NCBI GenBank assembly: GCA_965222725.1
Contig: OZ244969.1
Coordinates: 4,588,001-4,652,000, forward strand
Origin: GCA-2748575 sp965222725
GTDB taxonomy: Bacteria; Pseudomonadota; Gammaproteobacteria; Pseudomonadales; Ketobacteraceae
Direction of reading: 5' to 3'
Length of the DNA stretch: 64,000 nucleotides
Within the stretch, counting starts at the first letter, position 1. Each line of letters opens with the position of its first letter. Shown in pieces: positions 17,516 to 25,786 of the stretch. Both the position numbers and the translations under genes were made by a program. Below the pieces are notes generated by a model, which did not search any database, was not told the DNA's origin, and was given only the letters and a program-made list of their open reading frames with translations.

Positions 17516-17860
17516 CCCGAGCCGGCAAAGCTGCCGGGTTGCGCTTTCCCGGTCAGGGTCTAAATTCATTGAATCTCGTTGATTGAAAATCCGGAATTGG
17601 CTTAAGACCGAACAGTCAGCACAAAATTCAGGGCTTCCGTTGATAGTTGGGCGCTCTATGCTGCTGAAACCCGGCCGGAATTTTGCTAATATCCGCTCCC
17701 GCCGGACAGATCGGTCTGAACCACTGTCCGGTATGAACAGGTCCCAGGGTCGTGCTTGCCGATCCCACCCAAAAAGTAGGCTTTCTGGTAAAGCAACCCC
17801 GATCCGCTGCTATCGTTGTCGGGCGGATCGCACCTAAATTGAATTGTAGAGAGGTTAACC
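17516..17860 (+). promoter_or_regulatory. acnB upstream region (345 bp) with structured leader
   Basis: It holds no gene. A candidate extended -10 (TGCTAATAT, 17684-17692) without a good -35 could start the acnB transcript. Downstream are two hairpins: an 8-bp perfect stem CCGGACAG/CTGTCCGG (17702-17709 with 17724-17731) and a 7-bp stem GATCCGC/GCGGATC (17801-17807 with 17823-17829) ending 31 bases before the GTG start. The AGAGAGG ribosome site follows at 17848-17854. A CCGGCA/TGCCGG hairpin just after the acyltransferase stop lacks a T-tract. Confidence 0.5.
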
Positions 17861-20440
17861 GTGCTTGAAGCATATCGTAAACATGTAGAAGAACGCGCTG
17901 CTCAGGGCGTTGTCCCCAAACCTTTGGATGAGCAGCAAACAGCCGCACTTGTTGAGCTACTGAAAAATCCACCCGCCGGTGAAGAAGAGTTCCTGCTGGA
18001 CCTTCTGGAAAACCGTATCCCCGCCGGTGTTGACCAGGCTGCTTACGTAAAAGCAGGTTTCCTCGCTGCTGTTGCCAAGGGTGAAACATCTTCCCCGCTG
18101 GTAGACAAAGCCCGTGCCACCAGACTGCTGGGCACCATGTTGGGCGGCTACAACGTTGAGCCTCTGATTGAACTGCTGGACGACGCCGACGTCGGCGAAA
18201 TCGCAGCCGACGGCCTGTGCAAAACCCTGCTGGTGTTCGATGCATTCCACGATGTGGTAGAAAAGTCCAAATCCAACCCCAACGCCAAGCGGGTACTGGA
18301 ATCCTGGGCCAATGCCGAGTGGTTCACCAGCAAACCCGAGCTGCCTGAAAAGCTCACCATTACCGTATTCAAGGTCCCCGGTGAAACCAACACCGACGAC
18401 CTGTCACCCGCTCAGGACGCCTGGTCCCGCCCCGACATTCCTCTGCACGGCACAGCGATGCTGAAGAACCCCCGTCCGGGCCTGGAAGGCGACCCCATTG
18501 AAACCATCAACAAACTGAAAGAAAAGGGCCACCGTGTTGCCTACGTGGGCGACGTGGTGGGAACCGGTTCTTCCCGTAAGTCTGCCACCAACTCGGTACT
18601 CTGGTTTACCGGTGACGACATCCCCAATGTACCCAACAAACGTACCGGCGGTGTGTGTATCGGCAGCAAGATCGCTCCTATCTTCTTTAACACCATGGAA
18701 GATGCCGGCGCCCTGCCCATCGAGTTCGACGTATCCCAGCTGAACATGGGCGACGTGGTCGATATCTACCCCTACACCGGTGAAGTGAAGAACAACGAAA
18801 CCGGTGAGCTGATCACCACCTTCGAACTGAAATCCGACGTACTGATCGACGAAGTACGGGCCGGTGGCCGTATCAACTTCATCATCGGTAAAGGTCTGAC
18901 CGGCAAAGCCCGCGAAGCCCTGGGTCTGGAAGCCGCTGATTTCTTCCGCTCACCCACCGAAGTCAAAGATTCCGGTAAAGGCTTCACTCTGGCCCAGAAA
19001 ATGGTCGGTAAAGCCTGCGATATCCCCGGCGTTCGCCCTGGTCAGTATTGCGAACCCAAGATGACCACCGTTGGTTCCCAGGACACCACTGGCCCCATGA
19101 CCCGCGACGAACTGAAAGACCTGGCCTGTCTGGGCTTTTCTGCGGATCTGGTGATGCAGTCATTCTGTCACACGGCGGCTTACCCCAAGCCGGTGGACAT
19201 CGACACCCAGCACACCCTGCCTGACTTCATCATGAACCGCGGCGGTGTTTCCCTGCGCCCAGGCGACGGTATCATCCACAGCTGGCTGAACCGCATGCTG
19301 CTGCCTGACACTGTGGGCACCGGTGGTGATTCTCACACCCGCTTCCCCATTGGTATTTCCTTCCCGGCAGGTTCCGGCCTGGTGGCCTTTGCTGCCGCTA
19401 CCGGCGTTATGCCACTGGATATGCCTGAATCCGTACTGGTTCGCTTTACCGGCAAGCGTCAGCCCGGTATTACCCTGCGCGACCTGGTACACGCGATTCC
19501 GCTGTACGCCATCAAGCAAGGCGAACTGACGGTAGAAAAACAAGGCAAGAAGAACGTCTTCTCCGGTCGGGTTCTGGAAATTGAAGGTCTGGAAGATCTG
19601 ACCGTTGAGCAGGCGTTTGAGCTGTCCGATGCTTCTGCTGAGCGCTCCGCTGCCGGCTGTACCATTACCCTGTCGGAAGATTCCGTTGCTGAATACCTGC
19701 GCTCCAACATCACCCTGCTGAAGTGGATGATTGGCAATGGCTACGGTAATGCCCGCACCATCGAACGTCGCATCAGTGCCATGGAAGACTGGCTGGCCAA
19801 CCCCAGCCTGATGCGTGCCGATGCCGATGCGGAATACCACACCGTTATCGAAATCAATATGGACGAGATCAAAGAGCCGATTCTGTGCTGCCCCAACGAC
19901 CCGGACGATGCCAAAACCCTGTCCGACGTTGCCGGCGACAAGATCGACGAAGTCTTTATCGGTTCCTGTATGACAAACATCGGTCACTTCCGCGCTGCCG
20001 GCAAACTGCTGGAACAGGTTGACAGCATGAGCACCCGCCTGTGGCTGGCGCCGCCCACCAAGATGGACGAGCACCAGCTGATGGAAGAAGGCTACTACAA
20101 CATTTACGGCCGTGCCGGTGCACGTACGGAAATGCCCGGCTGTTCGCTGTGCATGGGTAACCAGGCACGGGTGGCACCGAATTCCACAGTAGTCTCAACC
20201 TCTACCCGTAACTTCCCCAACCGTCTGGGTCAGGGTGCCAATGTGTACCTGGGTTCTGCGGAGCTGGCGGCAGTGTCTGCGGTACTGGGTAAACTGCCAA
20301 CGGCAGAAGAGTACATGCAATACGCCAACAACATCGATTCCATGTCGGCGGAAATCTACCGCTACATGAACTTCGATCAGATGGCTGAATATCAGGAAGT
20401 TGCCGACAAGGTGAAAATCCCTGTGGCTCAGGATTCCTGA
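17861..20440 (+). CDS. acnB: Bifunctional aconitate hydratase B / 2-methylisocitrate dehydratase
   Basis: Main TCA-cycle aconitase (citrate to isocitrate), also acting on 2-methylisocitrate in the methylcitrate cycle. It has 859 residues, close to E. coli AcnB (865). An N-terminal HEAT-like domain (about 1-160) is followed by the swivel domain with VGTGSSRKSATNS and then the catalytic core with GGDSHTRFPIG. The [4Fe-4S] cysteines are at about 703 (GSCMTNIGH), 761 and 764 (CSLCMGNQ). It starts with GTG at 17861, preceded by AGAGAGG. It stands alone between a structured leader and two downstream hairpins. In E. coli the apo form binds RNA and the mRNA is an iron-responsive sRNA target; whether that holds here is unknown. 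Confidence 0.97.
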   Translation: MLEAYRKHVEERAAQGVVPKPLDEQQTAALVELLKNPPAGEEEFLLDLLENRIPAGVDQAAYVKAGFLAAVAKGETSSPLVDKARATRLLGTMLGGYNVEPLIELLDDADVGEIAADGLCKTLLVFDAFHDVVEKSKSNPNAKRVLESWANAEWFTSKPELPEKLTITVFKVPGETNTDDLSPAQDAWSRPDIPLHGTAMLKNPRPGLEGDPIETINKLKEKGHRVAYVGDVVGTGSSRKSATNSVLWFTGDDIPNVPNKRTGGVCIGSKIAPIFFNTMEDAGALPIEFDVSQLNMGDVVDIYPYTGEVKNNETGELITTFELKSDVLIDEVRAGGRINFIIGKGLTGKAREALGLEAADFFRSPTEVKDSGKGFTLAQKMVGKACDIPGVRPGQYCEPKMTTVGSQDTTGPMTRDELKDLACLGFSADLVMQSFCHTAAYPKPVDIDTQHTLPDFIMNRGGVSLRPGDGIIHSWLNRMLLPDTVGTGGDSHTRFPIGISFPAGSGLVAFAAATGVMPLDMPESVLVRFTGKRQPGITLRDLVHAIPLYAIKQGELTVEKQGKKNVFSGRVLEIEGLEDLTVEQAFELSDASAERSAAGCTITLSEDSVAEYLRSNITLLKWMIGNGYGNARTIERRISAMEDWLANPSLMRADADAEYHTVIEINMDEIKEPILCCPNDPDDAKTLSDVAGDKIDEVFIGSCMTNIGHFRAAGKLLEQVDSMSTRLWLAPPTKMDEHQLMEEGYYNIYGRAGARTEMPGCSLCMGNQARVAPNSTVVSTSTRNFPNRLGQGANVYLGSAELAAVSAVLGKLPTAEEYMQYANNIDSMSAEIYRYMNFDQMAEYQEVADKVKIPVAQDS

Positions 20441-20459
20441 TCTGTCAGTACCGCTTTAA

Positions 20460-20487
20460 CCTCACCAGCTAAATCGGGCTGGTGAGG
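20460..20487 (+). other. Hairpin just after acnB
   Basis: A ten-base perfect stem (CCTCACCAGC with GCTGGTGAGG) has an 8-base loop, about 20 bases after the acnB stop, with no T-tract. It may stabilise the mRNA 3' end ahead of the real terminator at 20498-20532. Confidence 0.55.
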
Positions 20488-20497
20488 CAAGAAGCAG

Positions 20498-20532
20498 AAA
20501 AAACCGTGGCAAGTCATTGTCACGGTTTTTTT
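20498..20532. terminator. Bidirectional terminator between acnB and the glycosyltransferase gene
   Basis: The stem AAAAAACCGTG(g)CAA pairs with TTG(t)CACGGTTTTTT around the loop GTCA, with A-rich and T-rich ends. It serves acnB on the plus strand. It begins four bases after the stop of the convergent glycosyltransferase gene, so it ends both transcripts. Confidence 0.9.
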
Positions 20533-20535
20533 ATA

Positions 20536-21714
20536 TCAGAGGCTGCGTAATGCAGCGGTAAAGCTGGCGTTAAAATCTCTCTCCATCAGTTTGCTTTGCC
20601 GGTTTTTAAAATCTGTGCAACGTTGTGCCAGCTCTTGATCCTTCAGCATCCTGTCCACCAGCGCCGAAAAAGGTTCCGTCCCACCGGATGGCATCAGCCC
20701 TACGCCATAAGCTTCCATTTGCCGGCCGATCAGTTCGTTCTCCAGCTGTATAGGTAATGCAATCACCGGTACGCCTGTCATCAGCGCATGGGAAGTAGTT
20801 CCCAGAGCACCATGGCCAATAAAAAGATCGGCAGTTGTCATGGCATACGCCATATCCACCAACTGGTGTATGAAAGTTATCGATGGATACTTTTGCCGGA
20901 GATGACCGATTTGCCGGCCAGGACACACCAGCATGACATTAGCCGTCAGGCGGCTCAGTTCACTCAACACCGCCTCCATGGGTGAATAGGTGTATTTGAG
21001 GTAGAGCAAAATATTGGGCCTGTTGCTCTCCGGCCACTCTACCTTGGGTAAGGAATTATCTTCCGGAAGCAGTGCGTAGATTGCGTTCGTTCGTATATCC
21101 GCATACCCATCCAGCGCGGGCGGACTATAGATGAAGGTTTTAAGGCAGTGATAGATATCCGAAAAGCGTTCCAGGCTTTTCGTTGGCGGGACTGCCGCCT
21201 GAACCAGTTTAAAGAGCGCCTGTTCCTGGCTAGTGATTAACGCTTGTTGCTCCTCTCCGGGGCGCCAGGGTTTCAATGGCTGACCTGCCACAGGTTCACT
21301 GAAACCGGTCCCCACTACTAATCGTGCCAACGAATATCCGGTACTGGCCAGCATCGCAGTGGGTGAATAATTACAGACCAGTAAATCCGGTTTGATCAGG
21401 TCGAACAGGGTTCGCCAGCTTCTCACCAGGGTATTCAGGGTTTCCGGTTCCAGATAGCCTTTGGTCAGCAGCAAATCCGCAAGGCTGCCCACCGGTCGCT
21501 GCATTTTTATTTTCGGCAGCCAGACGGGGGCCTGATGCACAACAACTGGTGAATCTTCCGAAAAAAACAGATGCGCCCGGGAAATATCCTTTACCGCCAC
21601 ATGGACGCGATAACCTTCCGCCAACAGTGTCATGGATAGGGTATTAAGGCAGGCCAGATGGCCCAGCCCTGCCCCGAATTCCCATGTAATTAACGCTGTT
21701 TTCTGCAATGCCAA
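20536..21714 (-). CDS. Glycosyltransferase of the GT1/MurG-like (GT-B) fold
   Basis: A 392-residue GT-B type protein, acceptor unknown. The N-terminal glycine-rich segment WEFGAGLGHLA (11-21) resembles the acceptor-side loop of MGT/UGT enzymes. The C-terminal nucleotide-sugar motif GHGALGTTSHALMTGVPV (about 300-317), followed by ALPIQLENELIG, is the GT1 donor signature in a divergent form. No signal peptide or membrane helix is seen, so it is probably cytoplasmic. It is convergent with acnB and diverges from the autotransporter gene (97-bp gap). The donor sugar cannot be predicted. The context (envelope genes on the other side of the autotransporter) hints at a surface glycoconjugate or glycolipid but does not prove it. 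Confidence 0.75.
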   Translation of the reverse strand: MALQKTALITWEFGAGLGHLACLNTLSMTLLAEGYRVHVAVKDISRAHLFFSEDSPVVVHQAPVWLPKIKMQRPVGSLADLLLTKGYLEPETLNTLVRSWRTLFDLIKPDLLVCNYSPTAMLASTGYSLARLVVGTGFSEPVAGQPLKPWRPGEEQQALITSQEQALFKLVQAAVPPTKSLERFSDIYHCLKTFIYSPPALDGYADIRTNAIYALLPEDNSLPKVEWPESNRPNILLYLKYTYSPMEAVLSELSRLTANVMLVCPGRQIGHLRQKYPSITFIHQLVDMAYAMTTADLFIGHGALGTTSHALMTGVPVIALPIQLENELIGRQMEAYGVGLMPSGGTEPFSALVDRMLKDQELAQRCTDFKNRQSKLMERDFNASFTAALRSL

Positions 21715-21811
21715 CTCCTTCCGTTTTTTCTGTTACAGCACAGGCATCTTAAAGCAAAACCCGATAAAATGAGCCCTTTTCTCACCTCGCCCATTTCGCA
21801 AGGATACGACA

Positions 21812-23365
21812 ATGAAACACCTGAAACATGGAATTCCGCTGATGGCTTTATCAGCTGCTATTTCCGGAACTGCCCAAGCTCAGATACAAGCAAACGATGA
21901 TTCCGTTTCAACCTTGGAAGGGACTTCGGTTACTTTTGATGTATTGGCGAACGACACATCTTCGGATCCCAGTTTCCGTCGGGAAATAACTAACCCCACC
22001 GCAACACAACCACAAAACGGGTCTGTGGTCTTTGATCAGGAAACCCAGGAACTCACATACACACCTAACAGAGGCTACACGGGCACAGACTCCTTCACTT
22101 ATGAAGCCATAGATATTGATGATTACGGAGGTGAACCTGATGGAACAGCTGACATAGCGACTGTAACCATCACCATTACAGCTGAAACCTCCACAGAAGG
22201 TCTGGAAGATCAGGTGACCGGCGAAAACAAAAAGGTTGTCGCCGAGGTTATCGGCACTATCTGCGAAACCGGCGAACTCTCCTCCACACTGGAAGAACAA
22301 ATCTGCTCCGGCTTCAGTGACGAAGATGCCAACACCGCCGTTGGCCAGATTACCCCGGAAGAAACCCTGCTGCTACGCCGGGTTAACAACCACAATATCC
22401 GCAACCAGAGCACGCGCCTGTTCCAGCACCAAAGCTCGCTCCGCAACGGCGGCGGGCAGCCCATCGCCTTTGATGAAAACTCCCTGACCCTGAAAAACTA
22501 TATCGGCGGTGCGGCCGGCAGTGATGTTCCGGCCCGCATGAGTGTGTATGCCACCGTGCACAGCGAGGAAGCCGATTACAACAGCACTTCCCGCGAAGCC
22601 GGGCACGAATACACCACCAACGGTATTACACTGGGCGGCGACTATCGCCTTAATCCCAACATGTTTGTGGGTGCCGCTGTGGGCATCGTCAAACAGGATC
22701 TGGATTACGACGACGGCGCCGGTGAACTGGATTCCGATATCAATACCTTTACCGGTTACTTCAGTTATTTTCACCAGCAACTGAGCGTGGACGTGCAACT
22801 TACTTACGGCCAGTCCGACTACGATATTACCCGCTCACTGGATTACTTCGGTTCCACCGCCAACGGTGATACTGAAGGTGAGCAATACGCTATCAGCTCC
22901 CAGTTGGAGTATGCCTTTAACAACGGCAGCTGGAATATCAGTCCCTTTGTGCGCCTTGACTACCTCACCACCGAGATTGACGCTTACCGTGAATCCGGCG
23001 GTGGCGGCCTGGCTTTAAATGTGGGCAAGCAGAAGCAGGACCAGATCAACAGCAACCTGGGTGTGGACGTTGACTACACCATGGGTTACAGCTGGGGTGT
23101 GCTGATTCCCTCCGCCACCGTGACCGCTATCAGTGAATCCAGCGGCAACTATGATCCGGTAAGTTTCAGCTTTATTGATGATGCGTCCAACACCACCTTT
23201 GAATTACGGCCCGACAGTGAAGACAGCCTGTTCTATGAAGCTCAGGTTGGCGTAGTGGCCGTGCTGACGGGTGGCATTTCCTGCTTTGGCAGCTACACCC
23301 AGAGTGTGGATCTGGCGGATATGGATCTGTACCGGATCAATCTGGGTATTCGCGCGGAGTTATAA
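21812..23365 (+). CDS. Small autotransporter with an Ig/cadherin-like passenger
   Basis: Predicted outer-membrane autotransporter of 517 residues. The signal peptide is at 1-23 (hydrophobic PLMALSAAISG, cleavage after AQA). One Big/VCBS-like domain at about 28-128 has the VLANDTS and TYTPNRGYTGTDSFTYE motifs typical of bacterial adhesins. A helical linker at about 135-245 contains two cysteines (ICETGEL and QICSGF). A C-terminal autotransporter beta-barrel spans about 250-517 (ITLGGDYRLNPNMFVGAAVG, alternating aromatic strands). The chain ends in RAEL instead of the usual terminal Phe. The passenger is unusually short. Its 3' end overlaps the convergent hydrolase gene by 29 bases. The role is probably adhesion or surface display; the target is unknown. 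Confidence 0.8.
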   Translation: MKHLKHGIPLMALSAAISGTAQAQIQANDDSVSTLEGTSVTFDVLANDTSSDPSFRREITNPTATQPQNGSVVFDQETQELTYTPNRGYTGTDSFTYEAIDIDDYGGEPDGTADIATVTITITAETSTEGLEDQVTGENKKVVAEVIGTICETGELSSTLEEQICSGFSDEDANTAVGQITPEETLLLRRVNNHNIRNQSTRLFQHQSSLRNGGGQPIAFDENSLTLKNYIGGAAGSDVPARMSVYATVHSEEADYNSTSREAGHEYTTNGITLGGDYRLNPNMFVGAAVGIVKQDLDYDDGAGELDSDINTFTGYFSYFHQQLSVDVQLTYGQSDYDITRSLDYFGSTANGDTEGEQYAISSQLEYAFNNGSWNISPFVRLDYLTTEIDAYRESGGGGLALNVGKQKQDQINSNLGVDVDYTMGYSWGVLIPSATVTAISESSGNYDPVSFSFIDDASNTTFELRPDSEDSLFYEAQVGVVAVLTGGISCFGSYTQSVDLADMDLYRINLGIRAEL

Positions 23366-24251
23366 CGCTATCCAGATATCGGGGCCACTCTTCCCAGCCT
23401 TGGGTGTGAGTGGCATCCGGTAGCAGCTGAAACCGGACGTTGTGACAAACCGCCTGTTGTTTAAGAGCGAATTCCTGCTGCCACTGCCAGCGAATATTCT
23501 TATCCTCCTTACCCGCAAGGTAAAGCTGATTGATAGCGCAAGGCAGCAATGGCAACTGATCCGGGTTGATGCTGTTTTCTGCCATAGCTGAAAAGCCATG
23601 CTCACTCACCCATCGGTTCACATTCAGGTTGCCTGCCAGTACCAGCAATGACTCTACACCGGGTAGTTTGCCGGCAAGTTCATAAGCAAAAACGGCTCCG
23701 CCACTGTAGGCAACAAATACCAGCCGGTCCCCCTCCTTTGTCAGCGCGCGCAACACCGCTTCCATGCTCCTGGCATAATCCGGATGATAACGATCCACGG
23801 TCCAAAGCCCTGGATGGCAGGCAGTATCGTTAACCGCAAAATAACAGGGTCTGCCGATCATGATCCAGGGAGAGGAAAAAGGAAAAGTAAAGGGAAAAGC
23901 ACTGGCGCCCTTTAACAGCAGCGAACGGGAAGGACCGGGATCAGAGCGCACCCGGCCCCGAATATCCACCGGTTCACCGTCGCCATGAAACAGGACTATC
24001 ACCGGATCACCCGGCTTGCGCTTGCTGAAAGAATGACTGGTAATTACACGATGCCTGAAACCGGCGCCGGACACGATACGATGATCCGCCACTTCGGCGA
24101 CCGAAAGCATCAGTTGTGAAAATTGCTGTTGCGGAGACTGCACCCGATCGGGTGACTGAAGTTGACAGCCTATGGCTCCACCCAAAAGCAGAGCCAAGGG
24201 CAAGAAACCAAAACAATCAGAAAGTCTGGTAAACCAACCCGACAGCGGCAC
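23337..24251 (-). CDS. Alpha/beta-hydrolase-fold lipoprotein
   Basis: Predicted lipoprotein with an alpha/beta-hydrolase core; substrate unknown. The start chosen is GTG 24251, with GGAAGAG just upstream, giving 304 residues. The frame is open to 24299. A signal peptide runs FGFLPLALLLGG, with a lipobox-like AIGC at Cys29. Hydrolase features are the oxyanion strand VIVLFHGDGE (84-93), the nucleophile elbow AYSGGAV with Ser183, a possible acid near Asp250 (AGKEDK) and His282 in DATHTQGW. It overlaps the upstream outer-membrane protein gene by 35 bases, pointing to translational coupling in one operon. The family (with NLNVNRW and HGFSAMAENSINP blocks) is common but uncharacterised in gammaproteobacteria. 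Confidence 0.72.
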   Translation of the reverse strand: MPLSGWFTRLSDCFGFLPLALLLGGAIGCQLQSPDRVQSPQQQFSQLMLSVAEVADHRIVSGAGFRHRVITSHSFSKRKPGDPVIVLFHGDGEPVDIRGRVRSDPGPSRSLLLKGASAFPFTFPFSSPWIMIGRPCYFAVNDTACHPGLWTVDRYHPDYARSMEAVLRALTKEGDRLVFVAYSGGAVFAYELAGKLPGVESLLVLAGNLNVNRWVSEHGFSAMAENSINPDQLPLLPCAINQLYLAGKEDKNIRWQWQQEFALKQQAVCHNVRFQLLPDATHTQGWEEWPRYLDSVITPREYPD

Positions 24252-24816
24252 CCAGCTCTTCCATATCAAATTCTGCCGACGCCCCTTCAAAATACTCATT
24301 GCGTTTGCGATAAGTCACTTCACCGGTCAGTTTCAGGTTTTTATTCAATGAAAGCGCGGCGCCGCCTCCCAGATAATAACCGGTACCCTCTTCAATCTCG
24401 GTAAGGTCACCACCGGGTTTAAGATCAAAAAAGGATTCTTCAAAATCGATTTCCGAATAGTAATACAGAGCACCTGCTCGCCCATACAGGGTGAACGGGC
24501 CCATGGGGTTGGAGTGCAGGCGCACACCACCGAATACATCGCCGGTACGTATTTTCAAGCTGTAACTGCCGGTGTTATCGGTTTGGGAGTCTTCGGTTTC
24601 ACTGGTTTGGGACAGGCCGGCTTCCAGCATGACATTAGGAGACAAAGGTAAAAATGCCAGGCCGGAAATCCGGAAGGATGTATCAAAATCCGAGCCGGAG
24701 GGTCCATCATTACCTATAAACGCAATATCTGCTCCGAAGCCAACAGGTTGCTGGGCCTGGGCTGTGAAAGAGCAGATGCTTAAGGCTGAACCCAGAATCA
24801 GTAATTGCTTTTTCAT
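24217..24816 (-). CDS. Small outer-membrane beta-barrel protein
   Basis: A 199-residue protein with a signal peptide (MKKQLLILGSALSICSFTAQA, cleavage after QAQ or AQA). Alternating amphipathic strands follow (FGGVRLHSNPMGPFTLYGRAG, LKLTGEVTYRKR). It ends in YQTF, with the C-terminal Phe that outer-membrane barrels use for BAM recognition. The size suggests an eight-stranded barrel (OmpA/OmpW/OmpX-like porin family). Its start overlaps the stop of the lipoprotein gene by four bases (ATGA), and its end overlaps the hydrolase gene. Function unknown. Confidence 0.78.
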   Translation of the reverse strand: MKKQLLILGSALSICSFTAQAQQPVGFGADIAFIGNDGPSGSDFDTSFRISGLAFLPLSPNVMLEAGLSQTSETEDSQTDNTGSYSLKIRTGDVFGGVRLHSNPMGPFTLYGRAGALYYYSEIDFEESFFDLKPGGDLTEIEEGTGYYLGGGAALSLNKNLKLTGEVTYRKRNEYFEGASAEFDMEELGAAVGLVYQTF

Positions 24817-25778
24817 AGTGCCACCGGTCTGTAGGTGAAGCTGACTGTTTCGCTGGTGCTTGCGATGGCGAAGCCGCCGATAGAGCTATTATCATTTGGA
24901 GTGGGATCAATGGGGAGATCGAATGCAATCTCCCGGAACACCGTCAGGTCCACATCGCAATGCGTCATCTCGAAACTGGCCAAAGGTATGTTCCTTGAAT
25001 CCACCAGACCGTAGGTGACTATTTCCAGGATGGCAGCCGTAAGTATGGTTATTACCTCTTCTTCGATCCTGGCAACCGCATTAATAATGGATTCATTGGG
25101 AATGATATCTCTCACCTGCAGTGTATAGGTGCCAGCTGCATCAACAGGAGCCTGGCCCAGCACATTTCTGATCGGATAACTGAAGGTATCTCCTTCCGCA
25201 TCATAACAAGTGACCACTGCACTGGAGTTCATTTGCTCACCAGCCCCGGCATCCCAGGTTAATACAACATCATCGGAGCGGGAATCATATTCATCCTGAT
25301 CAATGGCCAGATTCTGGAGCCGTTCAGGAAAGCTGAAGGTTTCACTGTAACCCACCAGATTGGCATTAGGTCCAGGATCAACCAGCAATTGATCCGTAGG
25401 GTACCAACGATCTTCCCGGGCACGTTGAGGATCATATTCTGTAGCGATAATCACCTCGTCATTCTCATCAAGAACTGTCAGATCGCCCTGATAATCACCA
25501 CTGAGATTTTCCAGCGTCTTCAGAATGGCGTAATCGCCCTGATTGACGGAAGTAGCAATAAAGAAGTCACCACCCACCAGCGGCTGGCGCACACCGTCTT
25601 CATAGATAGAGGCAACGGCACTGGCTTCATTGGAACCAGCCGGCAAATTCACCTGTAATCCCAGGCTGATTCCGGTGGAAGGGATTGAACCGCGCAGCTC
25701 ATCCTTCTCCCCCGTTCCGGTAAAACAGGAAGCCAGCAACGCCGTTGCGGCCACCGGCACTATCAGTCTCGCTTTCAT
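24813..25778 (-). CDS. Hypothetical lipoprotein
   Basis: Not recognised beyond being a lipoprotein. It has 321 residues and a signal peptide (MKARLIVPVAATALLASC) with a good lipobox, LASC at Cys18. The rest is beta-rich and acidic, with no obvious catalytic motif. Two later Cys (about 195 in VVTCYDAEGD, and near the C-terminus in EMTHCDVDL) could form a disulfide. It begins 8 bases after the SDR gene stop and overlaps the barrel gene by four bases. This suggests an envelope module together with the barrel and the hydrolase lipoprotein. Confidence 0.7.
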   Translation of the reverse strand: MKARLIVPVAATALLASCFTGTGEKDELRGSIPSTGISLGLQVNLPAGSNEASAVASIYEDGVRQPLVGGDFFIATSVNQGDYAILKTLENLSGDYQGDLTVLDENDEVIIATEYDPQRAREDRWYPTDQLLVDPGPNANLVGYSETFSFPERLQNLAIDQDEYDSRSDDVVLTWDAGAGEQMNSSAVVTCYDAEGDTFSYPIRNVLGQAPVDAAGTYTLQVRDIIPNESIINAVARIEEEVITILTAAILEIVTYGLVDSRNIPLASFEMTHCDVDLTVFREIAFDLPIDPTPNDNSSIGGFAIASTSETVSFTYRPVAL

Positions 25779-25786
25779 AGGAATGC

